64,000 bases of DNA, taken from NCBI GenBank assembly GCA_002379985.1, contig DFVG01000003.1:39856-103855 (forward strand), written 5' to 3'. The notes beneath the pieces were generated by a model. That model worked only from the letters and a program-made list of their open reading frames with translations, was not told where the DNA came from and searched no databases. Source of the stretch: Flavobacteriaceae bacterium UBA4166 (GTDB lineage: Bacteria; Bacteroidota; Bacteroidia; Flavobacteriales; Flavobacteriaceae). Both the position numbers and the translations under genes were made by a program. This document shows positions 36,495-44,940 of this stretch, piece after piece. Each line of letters begins with the position of its first letter. Within the stretch, counting starts at the first letter, position 1.

Positions 36495-36815
36495 TTACTC
36501 GGCTTCCTTTACATCAGCACCAGGAGCATTTTTCTTTACCGATTCGATACCGTTGTTCATACCACTTTCAGAAGCGTACATTTGACTGCTTCCAATGATT
36601 TGACCATTGGTAGACTTAATGTTGAAATGGAATTTACCATTCTTGGCGGTTTTACGTTCAAAGCAATTGTCATCACCACAATTCTTCTTAACCGATTCGA
36701 TACCGTTTGTAGCACCCGATTTGGAAGCATACATTTGGCTGGACAAAATAACCTGTCCGTTAGAAGCCTTTAAGACGAAGTGAAACTTATCGCCGCTCTT
36801 TTTGAGTTCAAACAT
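36495..36815 (-). CDS. DUF1508 protein, YegP-like, with two repeats
   Basis: 106 residues made of two tandem DUF1508 repeats (each ~48 residues): FHFVLKASNGQVILSSQMYA and FHFNIKSTNGQIIGSSQMYA, each followed by a GIESVKKN helix. This is the arrangement of E. coli YegP. The biochemical role is unknown; family members are stress-related or appear as general conserved proteins. A monocistronic gene, convergent with threonine aldolase. Confidence 0.9.
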   Translation of the reverse strand: MFELKKSGDKFHFVLKASNGQVILSSQMYASKSGATNGIESVKKNCGDDNCFERKTAKNGKFHFNIKSTNGQIIGSSQMYASESGMNNGIESVKKNAPGADVKEAE

Positions 36816-36931
36816 GTTTTCTCTTTTTAGGGATTATCATTCTTGTAAATATCTGAAATATATCTAATTTCAAAAAATTTGAGCGTAATTAGTTTTCCGC
36901 TGAGGGTGTCGTGTTATTTTGAAATAGATTT

Positions 36932-37252
36932 TTATTTTCCGAAGAGCTGATCCATTCCCGGAATACTCGGCATGCCATCCTTTGCTGCAGCTGCCAATTC
37001 CGCCTCGTTGATCGCGGTCGCTTTCTGTATCGCTTTGTTCAAGGTAACGATCAAGTAGTCCTCCAATTGCTCTTTGTCTTCTAATAATTGATCATCGATC
37101 TCGATAATCTTTACGGTTCGATTGGCGGTAAGAGTTACTTTTAAAAGTCCGTCTGAACTTTTCTCGTCAACCATTACCGTATCCATTCGTTTTTTTGTGG
37201 CTTCTACTTTTTCTTGGGCTTCCTTGAGTTTGCCCATCATATCTCCAAACAT
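36932..37252 (-). CDS. YbaB/EbfC family nucleoid-associated protein
   Basis: 106-residue DNA-binding protein of the YbaB/EbfC family, which forms tweezer-shaped dimers. Visible family features: MFGDMMGKLKEAQEKVEATK at the N-terminus, VKIIEIDDQLL in the beta sheet and a C-terminal helix with INEAELAAAA. In other bacteria ybaB lies next to dnaX and recR; here it stands alone, divergent from an oligopeptidase gene with overlapping promoter signals. Confidence 0.92.
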   Translation of the reverse strand: MFGDMMGKLKEAQEKVEATKKRMDTVMVDEKSSDGLLKVTLTANRTVKIIEIDDQLLEDKEQLEDYLIVTLNKAIQKATAINEAELAAAAKDGMPSIPGMDQLFGK

Positions 37253-37274
37253 AATTTCTATTTTATTAGTGCTA

Positions 37275-37291
37275 CAAATTTACTATTTTCG
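37275..37291. promoter_or_regulatory. Back-to-back promoter elements for ybaB and the oligopeptidase
   Basis: On the minus strand TAAATTTG (37282-37275) fits TAnnTTTG for ybaB, 23 nt before its ATG. On the plus strand TATTTTCG (37284-37291) lies 26 nt before the oligopeptidase ATG. The two sit side by side, so the promoters compete or overlap. Confidence 0.45.
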
Positions 37292-37317
37292 GTGGGTAAC
37301 TCCTCATATTTTTTCTG

Positions 37318-39450
37318 ATGAAATATATCCTTTCCCTTTGCATCATTAGTGCTATTTTTGCTTCCTGTAACGAAGAAAAAGAGCAAAAAACTGCTATGAA
37401 ACATACTCCTCCTACGGCCGAGAAGATTGATAAAAACCTAGAAATGCATGGTGATATGCGTGTGGATTCCTATTTCTGGCTGAACGATCGAGAAAATGAA
37501 GAGGTGATTGATTACCTAGAGCGGGAAAACGATTATTACAATAAAATGACAGCCCATACCGATGGGTTAAAGCAGGATCTGTTCGAAGAAATTAAGAGTC
37601 GGATCAAAGAAGACGACAGTTCTGTGCCTTATTTCTATAACGGCTATTATTATATCACCCGCTTTGAAACCGGAAATGACTATCCCATCTATTCCAGAAA
37701 GAAAGGATCGTTAGATGCGGAAGAAGAGATTCTTTTCAACGTGAACGAAATGGCAGAAGGCCACAGTTACTACAATTTACGTGGCATCAATGTGAGTCCG
37801 GATAACCGTTGGGTAGCCTACGGAGTAGATACGGTAAGCCGTAGAAAATACACCCTTTATATCAAGAATTTAGAAAGTGGAGAAGTATCTTCTGAGACCA
37901 TTCCCACCACTACCGGAGGCTCTACATGGGCGAATGACAACAAGACCTTGTTTTACACAAGAAAGAACGAACAGACGCTTCGTTCCAACGAAATTTTTAG
38001 ACATGAACGCGGGACTGATTCCTCCAATGATGTAAAGGTATACGAAGAGGTAGATGAAACCTTTAGTACGTATGTATACAAAACCAAGTCGGATGAATTC
38101 TTGGTAATAGGCTCCTACAGTACGCTTACTTCAGAATTTCAAATATTAAAAGCCGATACCCCAAAAGGGACATTTACGGTGTTTCAGCCGCGGATACGCG
38201 GACTCGAATACGGGATTTCCCACTACGGAGATCATTTCTATATCGTTACCAATAAGGACGGAGCGACAAACTTCAAGTTGATGAAAACGCCTGAAACGGC
38301 AACGACGTCAGAAAATTGGGAGGAAGTAATAGCGCATAGGGACAAGGTGTTGTTAGAGGATATCGACATCTTTAAAGCCTATTTAGTGGTGAGTGAACGC
38401 GATAATGGTTTGAATAAGCTTCGCATTATGTCATGGGACGGGACAAAAGATTATTACCTGCCATTTGACAATGAAACCTACACCGCCTACACGACGCAGA
38501 ATATTGAGTTTGACACGAAGATCTTACGTTATGCGTATAACAGCCTAACCTCACCTGCTTCGATTGTAGATTTTGATATGGAAACGCAAGAAAAGGAGAT
38601 CAAAAAGCAGACAGAAGTATTGGGCGGCACTTTTGATGAAGCCAATTATGAGTCGAAACGCATTTGGGCAACGGCAAGAGATGGAAAGAAGATCCCGGTT
38701 TCGTTGGTCTATCGAAAAGGAATCAAATTAGACGGAAACAATCCTTTATTGCAATATGCCTATGGTTCGTATGGGTCTACCGTAGATCCTTATTTCTCTG
38801 TAGCGCGTTTGAGCTTGCTAGATCGAGGATTTATCTATGCCATCGCCCACGTTCGCGGAGGGCAGTATTTGGGCCGCCAATGGTACGAAGACGGTAAATT
38901 GCTCAAAAAGAAGAACACATTTACTGATTTTGTGGATGTTTCTAAATACCTTATTGAAGAACAATACACCTCCCCGGAGCATTTATATGCTTCCGGCGGA
39001 TCTGCCGGAGGGTTGCTCATGGGAGCCGTAGTGAATATGGCTCCTGAATTGTACAATGGAGTGGTTGCAGCGGTTCCTTTTGTAGATGTCGTTACTACGA
39101 TGTTAGATGATTCTATCCCGTTAACCACCGGCGAGTATGACGAGTGGGGAAACCCGAATGACGCTACGTATTACCAGTATATTAAATCGTATTCGCCATA
39201 CGATAATGTTACTGCAAAGAATTACCCCAATATGTTGGTCACAACCGGATTGCACGACTCACAAGTACAATATTGGGAACCTGCAAAATGGGTGGCCAAA
39301 CTGCGAGAATTGAAAACCGACGAAAACATTCTTTTATTACATACCAATATGGAAGCCGGTCATGGAGGAGCTTCAGGAAGATTTGAAGCCATTAAAGAGG
39401 TTGCTCGAGATTATGCGTTCATTTTGGACCGCGAAGGTATTTCGAAGTGA
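37318..39450 (+). CDS. Prolyl oligopeptidase / oligopeptidase B family lipoprotein (S9)
   Basis: 710-residue serine peptidase of family S9A. The N-terminus (MKYILSLCIISAIFASCNEE) has a lipobox-like FASC, so it is probably an exported lipoprotein. A beta-propeller region is followed by the alpha/beta-hydrolase domain with the nucleophile in YASGGSAGGLL (Ser near residue 562) and the His in NMEAGHGGASGRFE. It probably cuts after basic residues (as OpdB) or proline in short peptides. Oligopeptidase B-like features such as the acidic subsite are not checked. Divergent from ybaB. Confidence 0.92.
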   Translation: MKYILSLCIISAIFASCNEEKEQKTAMKHTPPTAEKIDKNLEMHGDMRVDSYFWLNDRENEEVIDYLERENDYYNKMTAHTDGLKQDLFEEIKSRIKEDDSSVPYFYNGYYYITRFETGNDYPIYSRKKGSLDAEEEILFNVNEMAEGHSYYNLRGINVSPDNRWVAYGVDTVSRRKYTLYIKNLESGEVSSETIPTTTGGSTWANDNKTLFYTRKNEQTLRSNEIFRHERGTDSSNDVKVYEEVDETFSTYVYKTKSDEFLVIGSYSTLTSEFQILKADTPKGTFTVFQPRIRGLEYGISHYGDHFYIVTNKDGATNFKLMKTPETATTSENWEEVIAHRDKVLLEDIDIFKAYLVVSERDNGLNKLRIMSWDGTKDYYLPFDNETYTAYTTQNIEFDTKILRYAYNSLTSPASIVDFDMETQEKEIKKQTEVLGGTFDEANYESKRIWATARDGKKIPVSLVYRKGIKLDGNNPLLQYAYGSYGSTVDPYFSVARLSLLDRGFIYAIAHVRGGQYLGRQWYEDGKLLKKKNTFTDFVDVSKYLIEEQYTSPEHLYASGGSAGGLLMGAVVNMAPELYNGVVAAVPFVDVVTTMLDDSIPLTTGEYDEWGNPNDATYYQYIKSYSPYDNVTAKNYPNMLVTTGLHDSQVQYWEPAKWVAKLRELKTDENILLLHTNMEAGHGGASGRFEAIKEVARDYAFILDREGISK

Positions 39451-39465
39451 TTTAAAAAAATACTG

Positions 39466-39473
39466 TACCTTTG
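39466..39473 (+). promoter_or_regulatory. Bacteroidota -7 element TACCTTTG
   Basis: TACCTTTG matches TAnnTTTG; a TTCG at 39441-39444 lies 21 nt upstream as a weak -33. It is 53 nt before the cysteine-synthase-like gene. Confidence 0.55.
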
Positions 39474-39526
39474 TTGCGTGAAACAGAGGCATCCGTGTTT
39501 CCTGTTTTTTTATTGAATCCCTGTGT

Positions 39527-40564
39527 ATGAAAGATGGTATACAAGCCTACAACAATGTGTTAGACCTCATCGGAAACACACCGTTAATTAAGCTAAACCG
39601 AATTACAGCATCCATGGAAGGTAGTTTTTACGCCAAAGTAGAAGCTTTCAATCCGGGTCACTCTTCCAAAGACCGAATTGCCCTTCATATTTTAGAAAAC
39701 GCCGAAGCCAAGGGTATCCTTAAACCTGGTGACACCATTATTGAGACCACTAGTGGAAATACAGGTTTCAGCGTGGCGATGGTTAGTATTTTGAAAGGGT
39801 ATCAGTGTATTTTGGCTGTGAGCTCAAAATCTTCCGCAGATAAAATAGACATGCTTAAGACCATGGGAGCACAAGTTCATGTGTGTCCCGCTCATGTTGC
39901 GGCAGATGATCCCCGTTCTTATTATGAAGTTGCAAAACGTCTGCATGAAGAAATTAAAGGCTCTATTTATATCAATCAGTATTTCAATGAATTGAATATT
40001 GAGGCGCACTATGCCACGACCGGACCTGAGATTTGGGAACAAACACAAGGTAAAATTACCCACCTAGTAGCCTGTAGTGGCACCGGTGGTACTATTTCCG
40101 GAACGGCACGCTACTTAAAAGAGCAAAATTCAGACATACAGATTATTGGTATCGACGCCTATGGTTCTGTACTTCAAAAGTTTCACGAAACCGGCAAACT
40201 CGATAAAGACGAGATTTACCCATACCGAATTGAAGGATTAGGGAAAAACCTGATTCCTTCGGCAACCGACTTCGCTACGATCGATCGTTTTGTAAAGGTT
40301 ACCGATGGTGACAGTGCACACACAGCCCGAGAAATTGCAAAAACAGAAGGACTTTTTGTAGGGTATACCAGCGGTGCCGCGCTGCAAGGGATTAAACAAT
40401 TAGATGAAGAAAACACCTTTGATAAAGACAGTGTGGTGGTGGTGATCTTCCCTGATCATGGTTCTCGCTACATGAGCAAGATCTACAATGATAAGTGGAT
40501 GGAAGAGCAAGGATTCTTTGATGCGGATAGTGAAGAAGTTCCCGCTGTTCAATACATTAAATAA
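39527..40564 (+). CDS. PLP-dependent cysteine-synthase-like protein, candidate cysteate synthase
   Basis: 345-residue fold-type II PLP enzyme of the cysteine synthase family. NPGHSSKDRIAL contains the PLP Lys48; the usual loop is NPGGSVKDR, so this one differs next to the lysine. TTSGNTG is at 74-80 and the glycine-rich phosphate loop CSGTGGTISGTARYL follows. It may make cysteine from O-acetylserine, or, given the alpha-oxoamine synthase 130 nt downstream, cysteate from phosphoserine and sulfite for sulfonolipids. The reading as cysteine synthase is the safe one; the cysteate role is inference. It has its own promoter and terminator. Confidence 0.85.
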   Translation: MKDGIQAYNNVLDLIGNTPLIKLNRITASMEGSFYAKVEAFNPGHSSKDRIALHILENAEAKGILKPGDTIIETTSGNTGFSVAMVSILKGYQCILAVSSKSSADKIDMLKTMGAQVHVCPAHVAADDPRSYYEVAKRLHEEIKGSIYINQYFNELNIEAHYATTGPEIWEQTQGKITHLVACSGTGGTISGTARYLKEQNSDIQIIGIDAYGSVLQKFHETGKLDKDEIYPYRIEGLGKNLIPSATDFATIDRFVKVTDGDSAHTAREIAKTEGLFVGYTSGAALQGIKQLDEENTFDKDSVVVVIFPDHGSRYMSKIYNDKWMEEQGFFDADSEEVPAVQYIK

Positions 40565-40587
40565 AAAAGGAATGCTTATTAATAGAG

Positions 40588-40614
40588 AAACCGTTGCTTA
40601 GTGACGGTTTTTTT
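40588..40614 (+). terminator. Hairpin terminator
   Basis: AAACCGT and ACGGTTT (40588-40594 with 40604-40610) form a 7-bp stem followed by T. It ends the cysteine-synthase-like gene. Confidence 0.7.
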
Positions 40615-40641
40615 ATGCCCTTAGCGATGTTCTTTCTGAAC

Positions 40642-40671
40642 TTGTTATCCCAACTAAAATACTTATTTTTG
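40642..40671 (+). promoter_or_regulatory. Promoter TTG-N19-TATTTTTG of the oxoamine synthase gene
   Basis: TTG at 40642-40644 and TATTTTTG at 40664-40671 with 19 nt between: the best complete Bacteroidota promoter in the window. Transcription would start near 40678, downstream of the TTG at 40676 that opens the frame, so translation must begin at the ATG at 40697. Confidence 0.72.
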
Positions 40672-40696
40672 CAACTTGATTGAAACAAAGGACTTA

Positions 40697-41956
40697 ATGA
40701 AAGACTTATTTGACAAAATCTACAAGGATAAAGGCCCTTTAGGACGCTGGGCAGAGCAGGCAGAAGGGTATTTTATTTTCCCTAAGTTGGAAGGACCCAT
40801 CGCTAACCGAATGCAATTCAACGGTCGCGAGGTGATCACATGGAGCGTGAATGACTATTTAGGACTGGCAAATCACCCTGAAGTACGCAAAGTGGATGCA
40901 GAAGCGGCCTCCGAATGGGGGAGTGCTTACCCTATGGGGGCTCGTATGATGAGTGGTCACACTAATTTGCACGAGCAACTTCAAAAAGAATTGGCTGCTT
41001 TTGTTCAAAAGGAAGCTGCTTATTTGTTGAATTTTGGTTACCAAGGAATGGTTTCTACGATCGATGCCTTGGTTTCTAAAGACGACGTGATCGTCTACGA
41101 TGTTGACGCTCATGCGTGTATTATTGATGGAGTTCGGTTACACTTAGGACAACGCTTTACCTACAAGCACAACGATATGGAAAGTATCGAAAAGAACTTG
41201 AAGCGTGCCGAAAAAGTTGCTGCTAAGACCGGTGGTGGAATTCTATTGATTTCTGAAGGTGTCTTCGGAATGCGTGGCGAACAAGGAAAACTAAAAGAAA
41301 TTGTTGCTCTAAAGAAAAAATATAACTTCCGACTTTTCGTAGATGATGCCCATGGGTTCGGAACCTTAGGGAAAACAGGCGCCGGAGCAGGCGAGGAGCA
41401 AGGCGTACAGGATGGAATAGACGTATACTTCGCCACTTTCGCGAAATCGATGGCGAGTACCGGAGCTTTTATCGCAGCCGATGAAGAGATCATTAATTAC
41501 CTGAAATACAACTTGCGTTCTCAAATGTTTGCAAAATCTTTGCAAATGCAGTTGGTGGTAGGTGCGTTGAAGCGTTTGGATATGTTGCGAACCATGCCGG
41601 AGCTGAAAGAAAAGCTTTGGGAGAACGTGAATGCCTTGCAGGGCGGACTCAAAAAACGTGGTTTTGATATCGGAACCACACAAAGTTGTGTTACTCCCGT
41701 TTATTTAAAAGGAACCATCCCGGAAGCGATGGCTTTGGTAAAAGACTTGCGTGAGAATTACGGAATTTTCTGCTCTATTGTTGTATATCCGGTGATTCCG
41801 AAAGGATTGATTTTGTTGCGAATGATTCCAACGGCATCACACACCCTAGAAGATATTAATGAAACTCTAGAAGCGTTTTCTGCGATTCGTGACCGTCTTG
41901 AGAACGGAACCTATAAGCGATTGAGTGCCAGTGTCGCGGCTGCGATGGGCGAGTAA
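40697..41956 (+). CDS. Alpha-oxoamine synthase family PLP enzyme, candidate cysteate acyltransferase
   Basis: 419-residue fold-type I PLP enzyme of the family of serine palmitoyltransferase, KBL and 8-amino-7-oxononanoate synthase. The PLP lysine is Lys250 (FATFAKSMASTGAF), with VDDAHGFGTLG before it and MGARMMSGHTNLHEQL near 80-95. Members join an amino acid to an acyl thioester with loss of CO2. With a cysteine-synthase-like gene upstream, cysteate plus a branched-chain acyl group, giving a capnine-type sulfonolipid, is a sensible hypothesis; serine palmitoyltransferase or KBL activity is the alternative. No reductase or N-acyltransferase gene is in the window. Start chosen from the promoter position. 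Confidence 0.86.
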   Translation: MKDLFDKIYKDKGPLGRWAEQAEGYFIFPKLEGPIANRMQFNGREVITWSVNDYLGLANHPEVRKVDAEAASEWGSAYPMGARMMSGHTNLHEQLQKELAAFVQKEAAYLLNFGYQGMVSTIDALVSKDDVIVYDVDAHACIIDGVRLHLGQRFTYKHNDMESIEKNLKRAEKVAAKTGGGILLISEGVFGMRGEQGKLKEIVALKKKYNFRLFVDDAHGFGTLGKTGAGAGEEQGVQDGIDVYFATFAKSMASTGAFIAADEEIINYLKYNLRSQMFAKSLQMQLVVGALKRLDMLRTMPELKEKLWENVNALQGGLKKRGFDIGTTQSCVTPVYLKGTIPEAMALVKDLRENYGIFCSIVVYPVIPKGLILLRMIPTASHTLEDINETLEAFSAIRDRLENGTYKRLSASVAAAMGE

Positions 41957-41983
41957 TTGCAAAACAATATAAGATCAAAACAT

Positions 41984-42013
41984 AAAACCATCCGATAAGC
42001 GGATGGTTTTTTT
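41984..42013. terminator. Terminator after the oxoamine synthase gene
   Basis: AAAACCATCCG and CGGATGGTTTT form an 11-bp stem (41984-41994 with 42000-42010) with loop ATAAG and trailing T. It is also the last backbone element before the repeat that begins the AT-rich block. Confidence 0.88.
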
Positions 42014-42068
42014 ATGATAATGGTTTTCGAAAGGTACTCCGCTCTTTGTGTTGTTCAATGTTGAAGTT
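42012..42068 (-). pseudogene. Remnant of an acetyltransferase gene 3' end
   Basis: On the minus strand this piece reads NFNIEQHKERSTFRKPLS then TAA. The last residues of the complete acetyltransferase gene at 48357-49478 are DYNPEQHKERSTFRKALT then TAA. The two match at 12 or more positions, including 24 identical bases, but differ at other codons, so the fragment looks like the end of a diverged homologue rather than a recent copy. There is no other part of the gene here. It sits directly between the oxoamine synthase terminator and the first gene of the AT-rich block. Confidence 0.72.
42030..42053 (-). repeat. Direct repeat, left copy (24 bp, acetyltransferase 3' end)
   Basis: Identical to 48375-48398 on the same strand; the plus-strand reading begins AAAGGTACTCCGC and ends TTTGTGTTG. 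The copies are 6,345 bp apart and bound the AT-rich block. The flanking bases diverge. Confidence 0.85.
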
Positions 42069-42076
42069 TATAGCTC

Positions 42077-43087
42077 TTAATTTTTTGAATACCTTCCCTG
42101 AGAAAAGGACGCTACTATAGTACTATTTGCTTTTTTACAATTTTTTGGAAAATCCCAAAAATAGATACAGTTTGGAAGCCCCTTCTTAAAGTCTACTTTT
42201 ACCCAACCCTGCTTATCACCTAAAAATCCTTGGTAGCGGTAATTCGCTTTAAGAGTTTTAGGAGCGCCATTAGTATCTTTAGATAGTACTTGTACGCTTG
42301 AAATACTATTTAAAACATAGCGATTCATCATCCAGGTTTTTGATTGGTTAGCCACAAGATCATTCAAAAGAGAATGGTAATTTTGATTTCCTTTAGGTGC
42401 TCCCGATTCTTTCATTAAAGTATACTTGCTGGAAGTTTTCATGCGTATGGGCGAAGTACCTTCGGCATACCGTTTTAAATTTTCTTCAAAACGTTTCATT
42501 CCTGATTCGCCACAAGGATTTAATCTGAATATAACCGAGAGGTCGTTTTTTAAACCATTTACTTTATGCATCATGTCTACAGAATTTCCTAATGCATTTG
42601 AATCGCTATATAGACTAAAAACATATTGAATGGCTTCTCCGTTTTGTGAGGCTTCTAAGGTTTTTAATCCCCTGTACATGTCAGGTTTGGCATAAATTCC
42701 GCTTCCAATAGTAGTGTATTCTATACAGCTTCTATCAATCACAGTTCCATAGCCATTTTTGGTTACCCGTTCTCTCTTGCAGACAGTTTCCATAAGTTCA
42801 ATTTTGTTAGAAGGTAGTTGAGAAGCACATTGACTTCCGTAGGCACGCAAAAATTGATTATAGATTGCCATTAGAAAAAGATCATTTCTGCGGATTTCTA
42901 TATTTTCAAAATGACCTCTGAATATTAAATCATAAAATTCAGCAAAGTAAAGGCCGTCTGTGTTGAAATTTACTTCTTGAACGGTTTTCATTTCTTCGGA
43001 AAGGGTATTATTAGGAGTTCCGTAGATTGAATTTACAGCAAGTGTTAATAGTGTTGTAATTAATAAAATTGATCTACAAGCTTTCAT
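42077..43087 (-). CDS. Secreted protein of unknown function
   Basis: 336 residues with a signal peptide of about 23 residues (MKACRSILLITTLLTLAVNS). Cysteines occur in QCASQLP, METVCKRER and RSCIEYTT; the last third is beta-rich (NYRYQGFLGDKQGWVKVDF). No T9SS C-terminal signal and no known domain. It is the first gene of the AT-rich block by position, with low G+C codon use. It follows the remnant of the acetyltransferase gene after only eight bases. Confidence 0.7.
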   Translation of the reverse strand: MKACRSILLITTLLTLAVNSIYGTPNNTLSEEMKTVQEVNFNTDGLYFAEFYDLIFRGHFENIEIRRNDLFLMAIYNQFLRAYGSQCASQLPSNKIELMETVCKRERVTKNGYGTVIDRSCIEYTTIGSGIYAKPDMYRGLKTLEASQNGEAIQYVFSLYSDSNALGNSVDMMHKVNGLKNDLSVIFRLNPCGESGMKRFEENLKRYAEGTSPIRMKTSSKYTLMKESGAPKGNQNYHSLLNDLVANQSKTWMMNRYVLNSISSVQVLSKDTNGAPKTLKANYRYQGFLGDKQGWVKVDFKKGLPNCIYFWDFPKNCKKANSTIVASFSQGRYSKN

Positions 43088-43113
43088 GGTTTTAATTTTA
43101 AGATATTATAGGT

Positions 43114-43860
43114 TCAATTTTTTATTATTTTGAAACTTTTAGTTTTATCAGAAAATGTTACTTTTAAAATATACACCCCGCTTTCTAAGCCTTCACAGAA
43201 TATTATATTGTTTGAATCAACTAAAGTTTTCATAACGTGTTGCCCGTTTACAGTAAATATTTCAGCATTTTGTCCTACTAGGCTCATAGGTGAATTAATT
43301 TGAATTTGATCATCAAACGGATTCGGAGTAATAAAAATTTGATCTAATAAAATGTCTTGAATACTAAAAGATCCAATTTCAAAGTTTTCACATTCGTATA
43401 AAGACCAAATTCCATTTTCGTTTTGAATACGAATACAGAATTGATGCATTCCCTCTGAAATTCCTTCTGTATCAATTGATAGCGTTTGTGGGTTAGAACT
43501 TATATTAATAGATATTCCATTGCCTACTCCCGGATCATTATCTATAAAATACTCGGCTATAATAATATCAGCTGGTAAAAATGAGAATTCATTGATATAA
43601 AAAAGAGCTCTATCATAAAGACTCCAACTACCATTGCTGTCTTGTATTCTTATGTATAAACTATTGAAGCCATTTGATAGACTTGAAGTGTTTATTGAAA
43701 AACTTTGAGTAAGTTGCCCTGAATTCGTGTCTAAACTAAGAGCTATGCCATTTCCAATTCCCGGATCATTATTGAAAAAATATTCTGCTGTTGCCAAGTT
43801 TTGAGCTTGATTTTGCATTGTAAGTAAAAGTATTACAAATGAACAAATTAGATTTTTCAT
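43114..43860 (-). CDS. Secreted T9SS-sorted protein with two repeats
   Basis: 248 residues. Signal peptide ends QNQAQ. Two repeats of about 75 residues each contain an AEYF[FI][ND]NDPG[IV]GNGI motif (residues ~24 and ~101), both followed by strands with IRIQDSNGSWSLYD-like or IRIQNENGIWSLYE-like text. The C-terminal ~70 residues are a T9SS sorting domain (ITPNPFDDQIQI, and YILKVTFSDKTKSFKIIKN). It would be secreted and fixed to the cell surface or released. Function of the repeats unknown. Eleven nt downstream of the beta-helix gene. Confidence 0.82.
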   Translation of the reverse strand: MKNLICSFVILLLTMQNQAQNLATAEYFFNNDPGIGNGIALSLDTNSGQLTQSFSINTSSLSNGFNSLYIRIQDSNGSWSLYDRALFYINEFSFLPADIIIAEYFIDNDPGVGNGISINISSNPQTLSIDTEGISEGMHQFCIRIQNENGIWSLYECENFEIGSFSIQDILLDQIFITPNPFDDQIQINSPMSLVGQNAEIFTVNGQHVMKTLVDSNNIIFCEGLESGVYILKVTFSDKTKSFKIIKN

Positions 43861-43871
43861 TTTTTTCTTAT

Positions 43872-44891
43872 TTAGTTAGTGTTACTTTCTATAATCACTT
43901 CGAGATTCTCTTCAGGCGCTATTTGGCTAGTTATTGATAAAATTTTAATGGAAGGTATTCCTTGGGTAATCCCAAAGTTATTAAAGAGAAATCCAGAACT
44001 ATCGAAAATTCCCAAATCTCCACCTGAGATGCCAGTACCAATTCCAGGCGAACCATTTTGAAGCCTATAGTCATCATCAAGCGAATCAAAGTTTTCATTT
44101 GTGGCGCTAAAAAAAAGTGGATCTGTGTCGTTAATATTGTTATTACCATTTAGAGGTAAAACATTACCCGTAATATTGTAGCTTAAGCAATGTTCAAAAA
44201 ATACACCAGTACTATTGTAATTTACAGTTGTAGCTCTATCAGCATAAAAAATACAATCTTGAGCATTAATATTTCCAGATGATGGATCTAGGTTGTTTAT
44301 TGAGGCTGAACCTAAAAAAATATTGTTTTTTACATCGATACTATTGTTGAATAATACATGTAAGGTGCCGTCAAATATATTATTGGTTATTATCGCATTT
44401 GAATATTGGCTAAATACAGTTGTAGTGTTTCCTAAACCACTCAAAAAAACATTTCCTCTAATAAGTAAACCGTCTGTAAGTGCGGTACCTCCAAAAGATA
44501 CTGGGTTCTCAAATAAATTGTTTTCTAAAACTAAATTAGATACTAAAGAAATGTCGTTATTTAAGTAAAAATCATTTGTGATTCTAAATCCTGAGATTCG
44601 TGTATTAGAAGCATTATCAGTTAAGTCTATTTCGTCTATTACACTGTTTTTCTCTGGATTACTGTGGGAAAAACCTATCAGGGAAATATTTTTATCTATA
44701 AGAATATCTCCATAATTAGTATTAGAAGCATGAACATAGATAATATCGCCATTCTGTGCAGAACTGATTGCAGTTTGTAGATCATCAAACTGAGCTGAAG
44801 AACCTGGAGTGTTATCTACAGTTAAAATGTTTTGAGCCAAGAGTCCAAAGGTATTTAGTGCTGTGGTCAAGATTAAAAAAAAGATTTTCAT
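43872..44891 (-). CDS. Secreted parallel beta-helix protein
   Basis: 339 residues with a signal peptide (MKIFFLILTTALNTFGLLAQ). A pectate-lyase-like start (FDDLQTAISSAQNGDIIYVH) is followed by repeats rich in N, I and V (NARISGF-like, LVLENNLFENPV, AIITNNIFDGTL, IDVKNNIFLGSA), typical of a right-handed beta-helix. No catalytic residues are apparent. It ends at LEVIIESNTN with no T9SS signal, unlike its neighbour, so it may have lost its C-terminus or be exported otherwise. Confidence 0.78.
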   Translation of the reverse strand: MKIFFLILTTALNTFGLLAQNILTVDNTPGSSAQFDDLQTAISSAQNGDIIYVHASNTNYGDILIDKNISLIGFSHSNPEKNSVIDEIDLTDNASNTRISGFRITNDFYLNNDISLVSNLVLENNLFENPVSFGGTALTDGLLIRGNVFLSGLGNTTTVFSQYSNAIITNNIFDGTLHVLFNNSIDVKNNIFLGSASINNLDPSSGNINAQDCIFYADRATTVNYNSTGVFFEHCLSYNITGNVLPLNGNNNINDTDPLFFSATNENFDSLDDDYRLQNGSPGIGTGISGGDLGIFDSSGFLFNNFGITQGIPSIKILSITSQIAPEENLEVIIESNTN

Positions 44892-44940
44892 AACTTTAAT
44901 GTTTTATTTTTTACTCGATTTTATTGATATATTGGATTTT

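Noticed and set aside
40676..40696. TTG start seven codons before the oxoamine synthase ATG
   Set aside because: It lies at or before the transcription start expected from the promoter at 40642-40671, so it would not be in the message.
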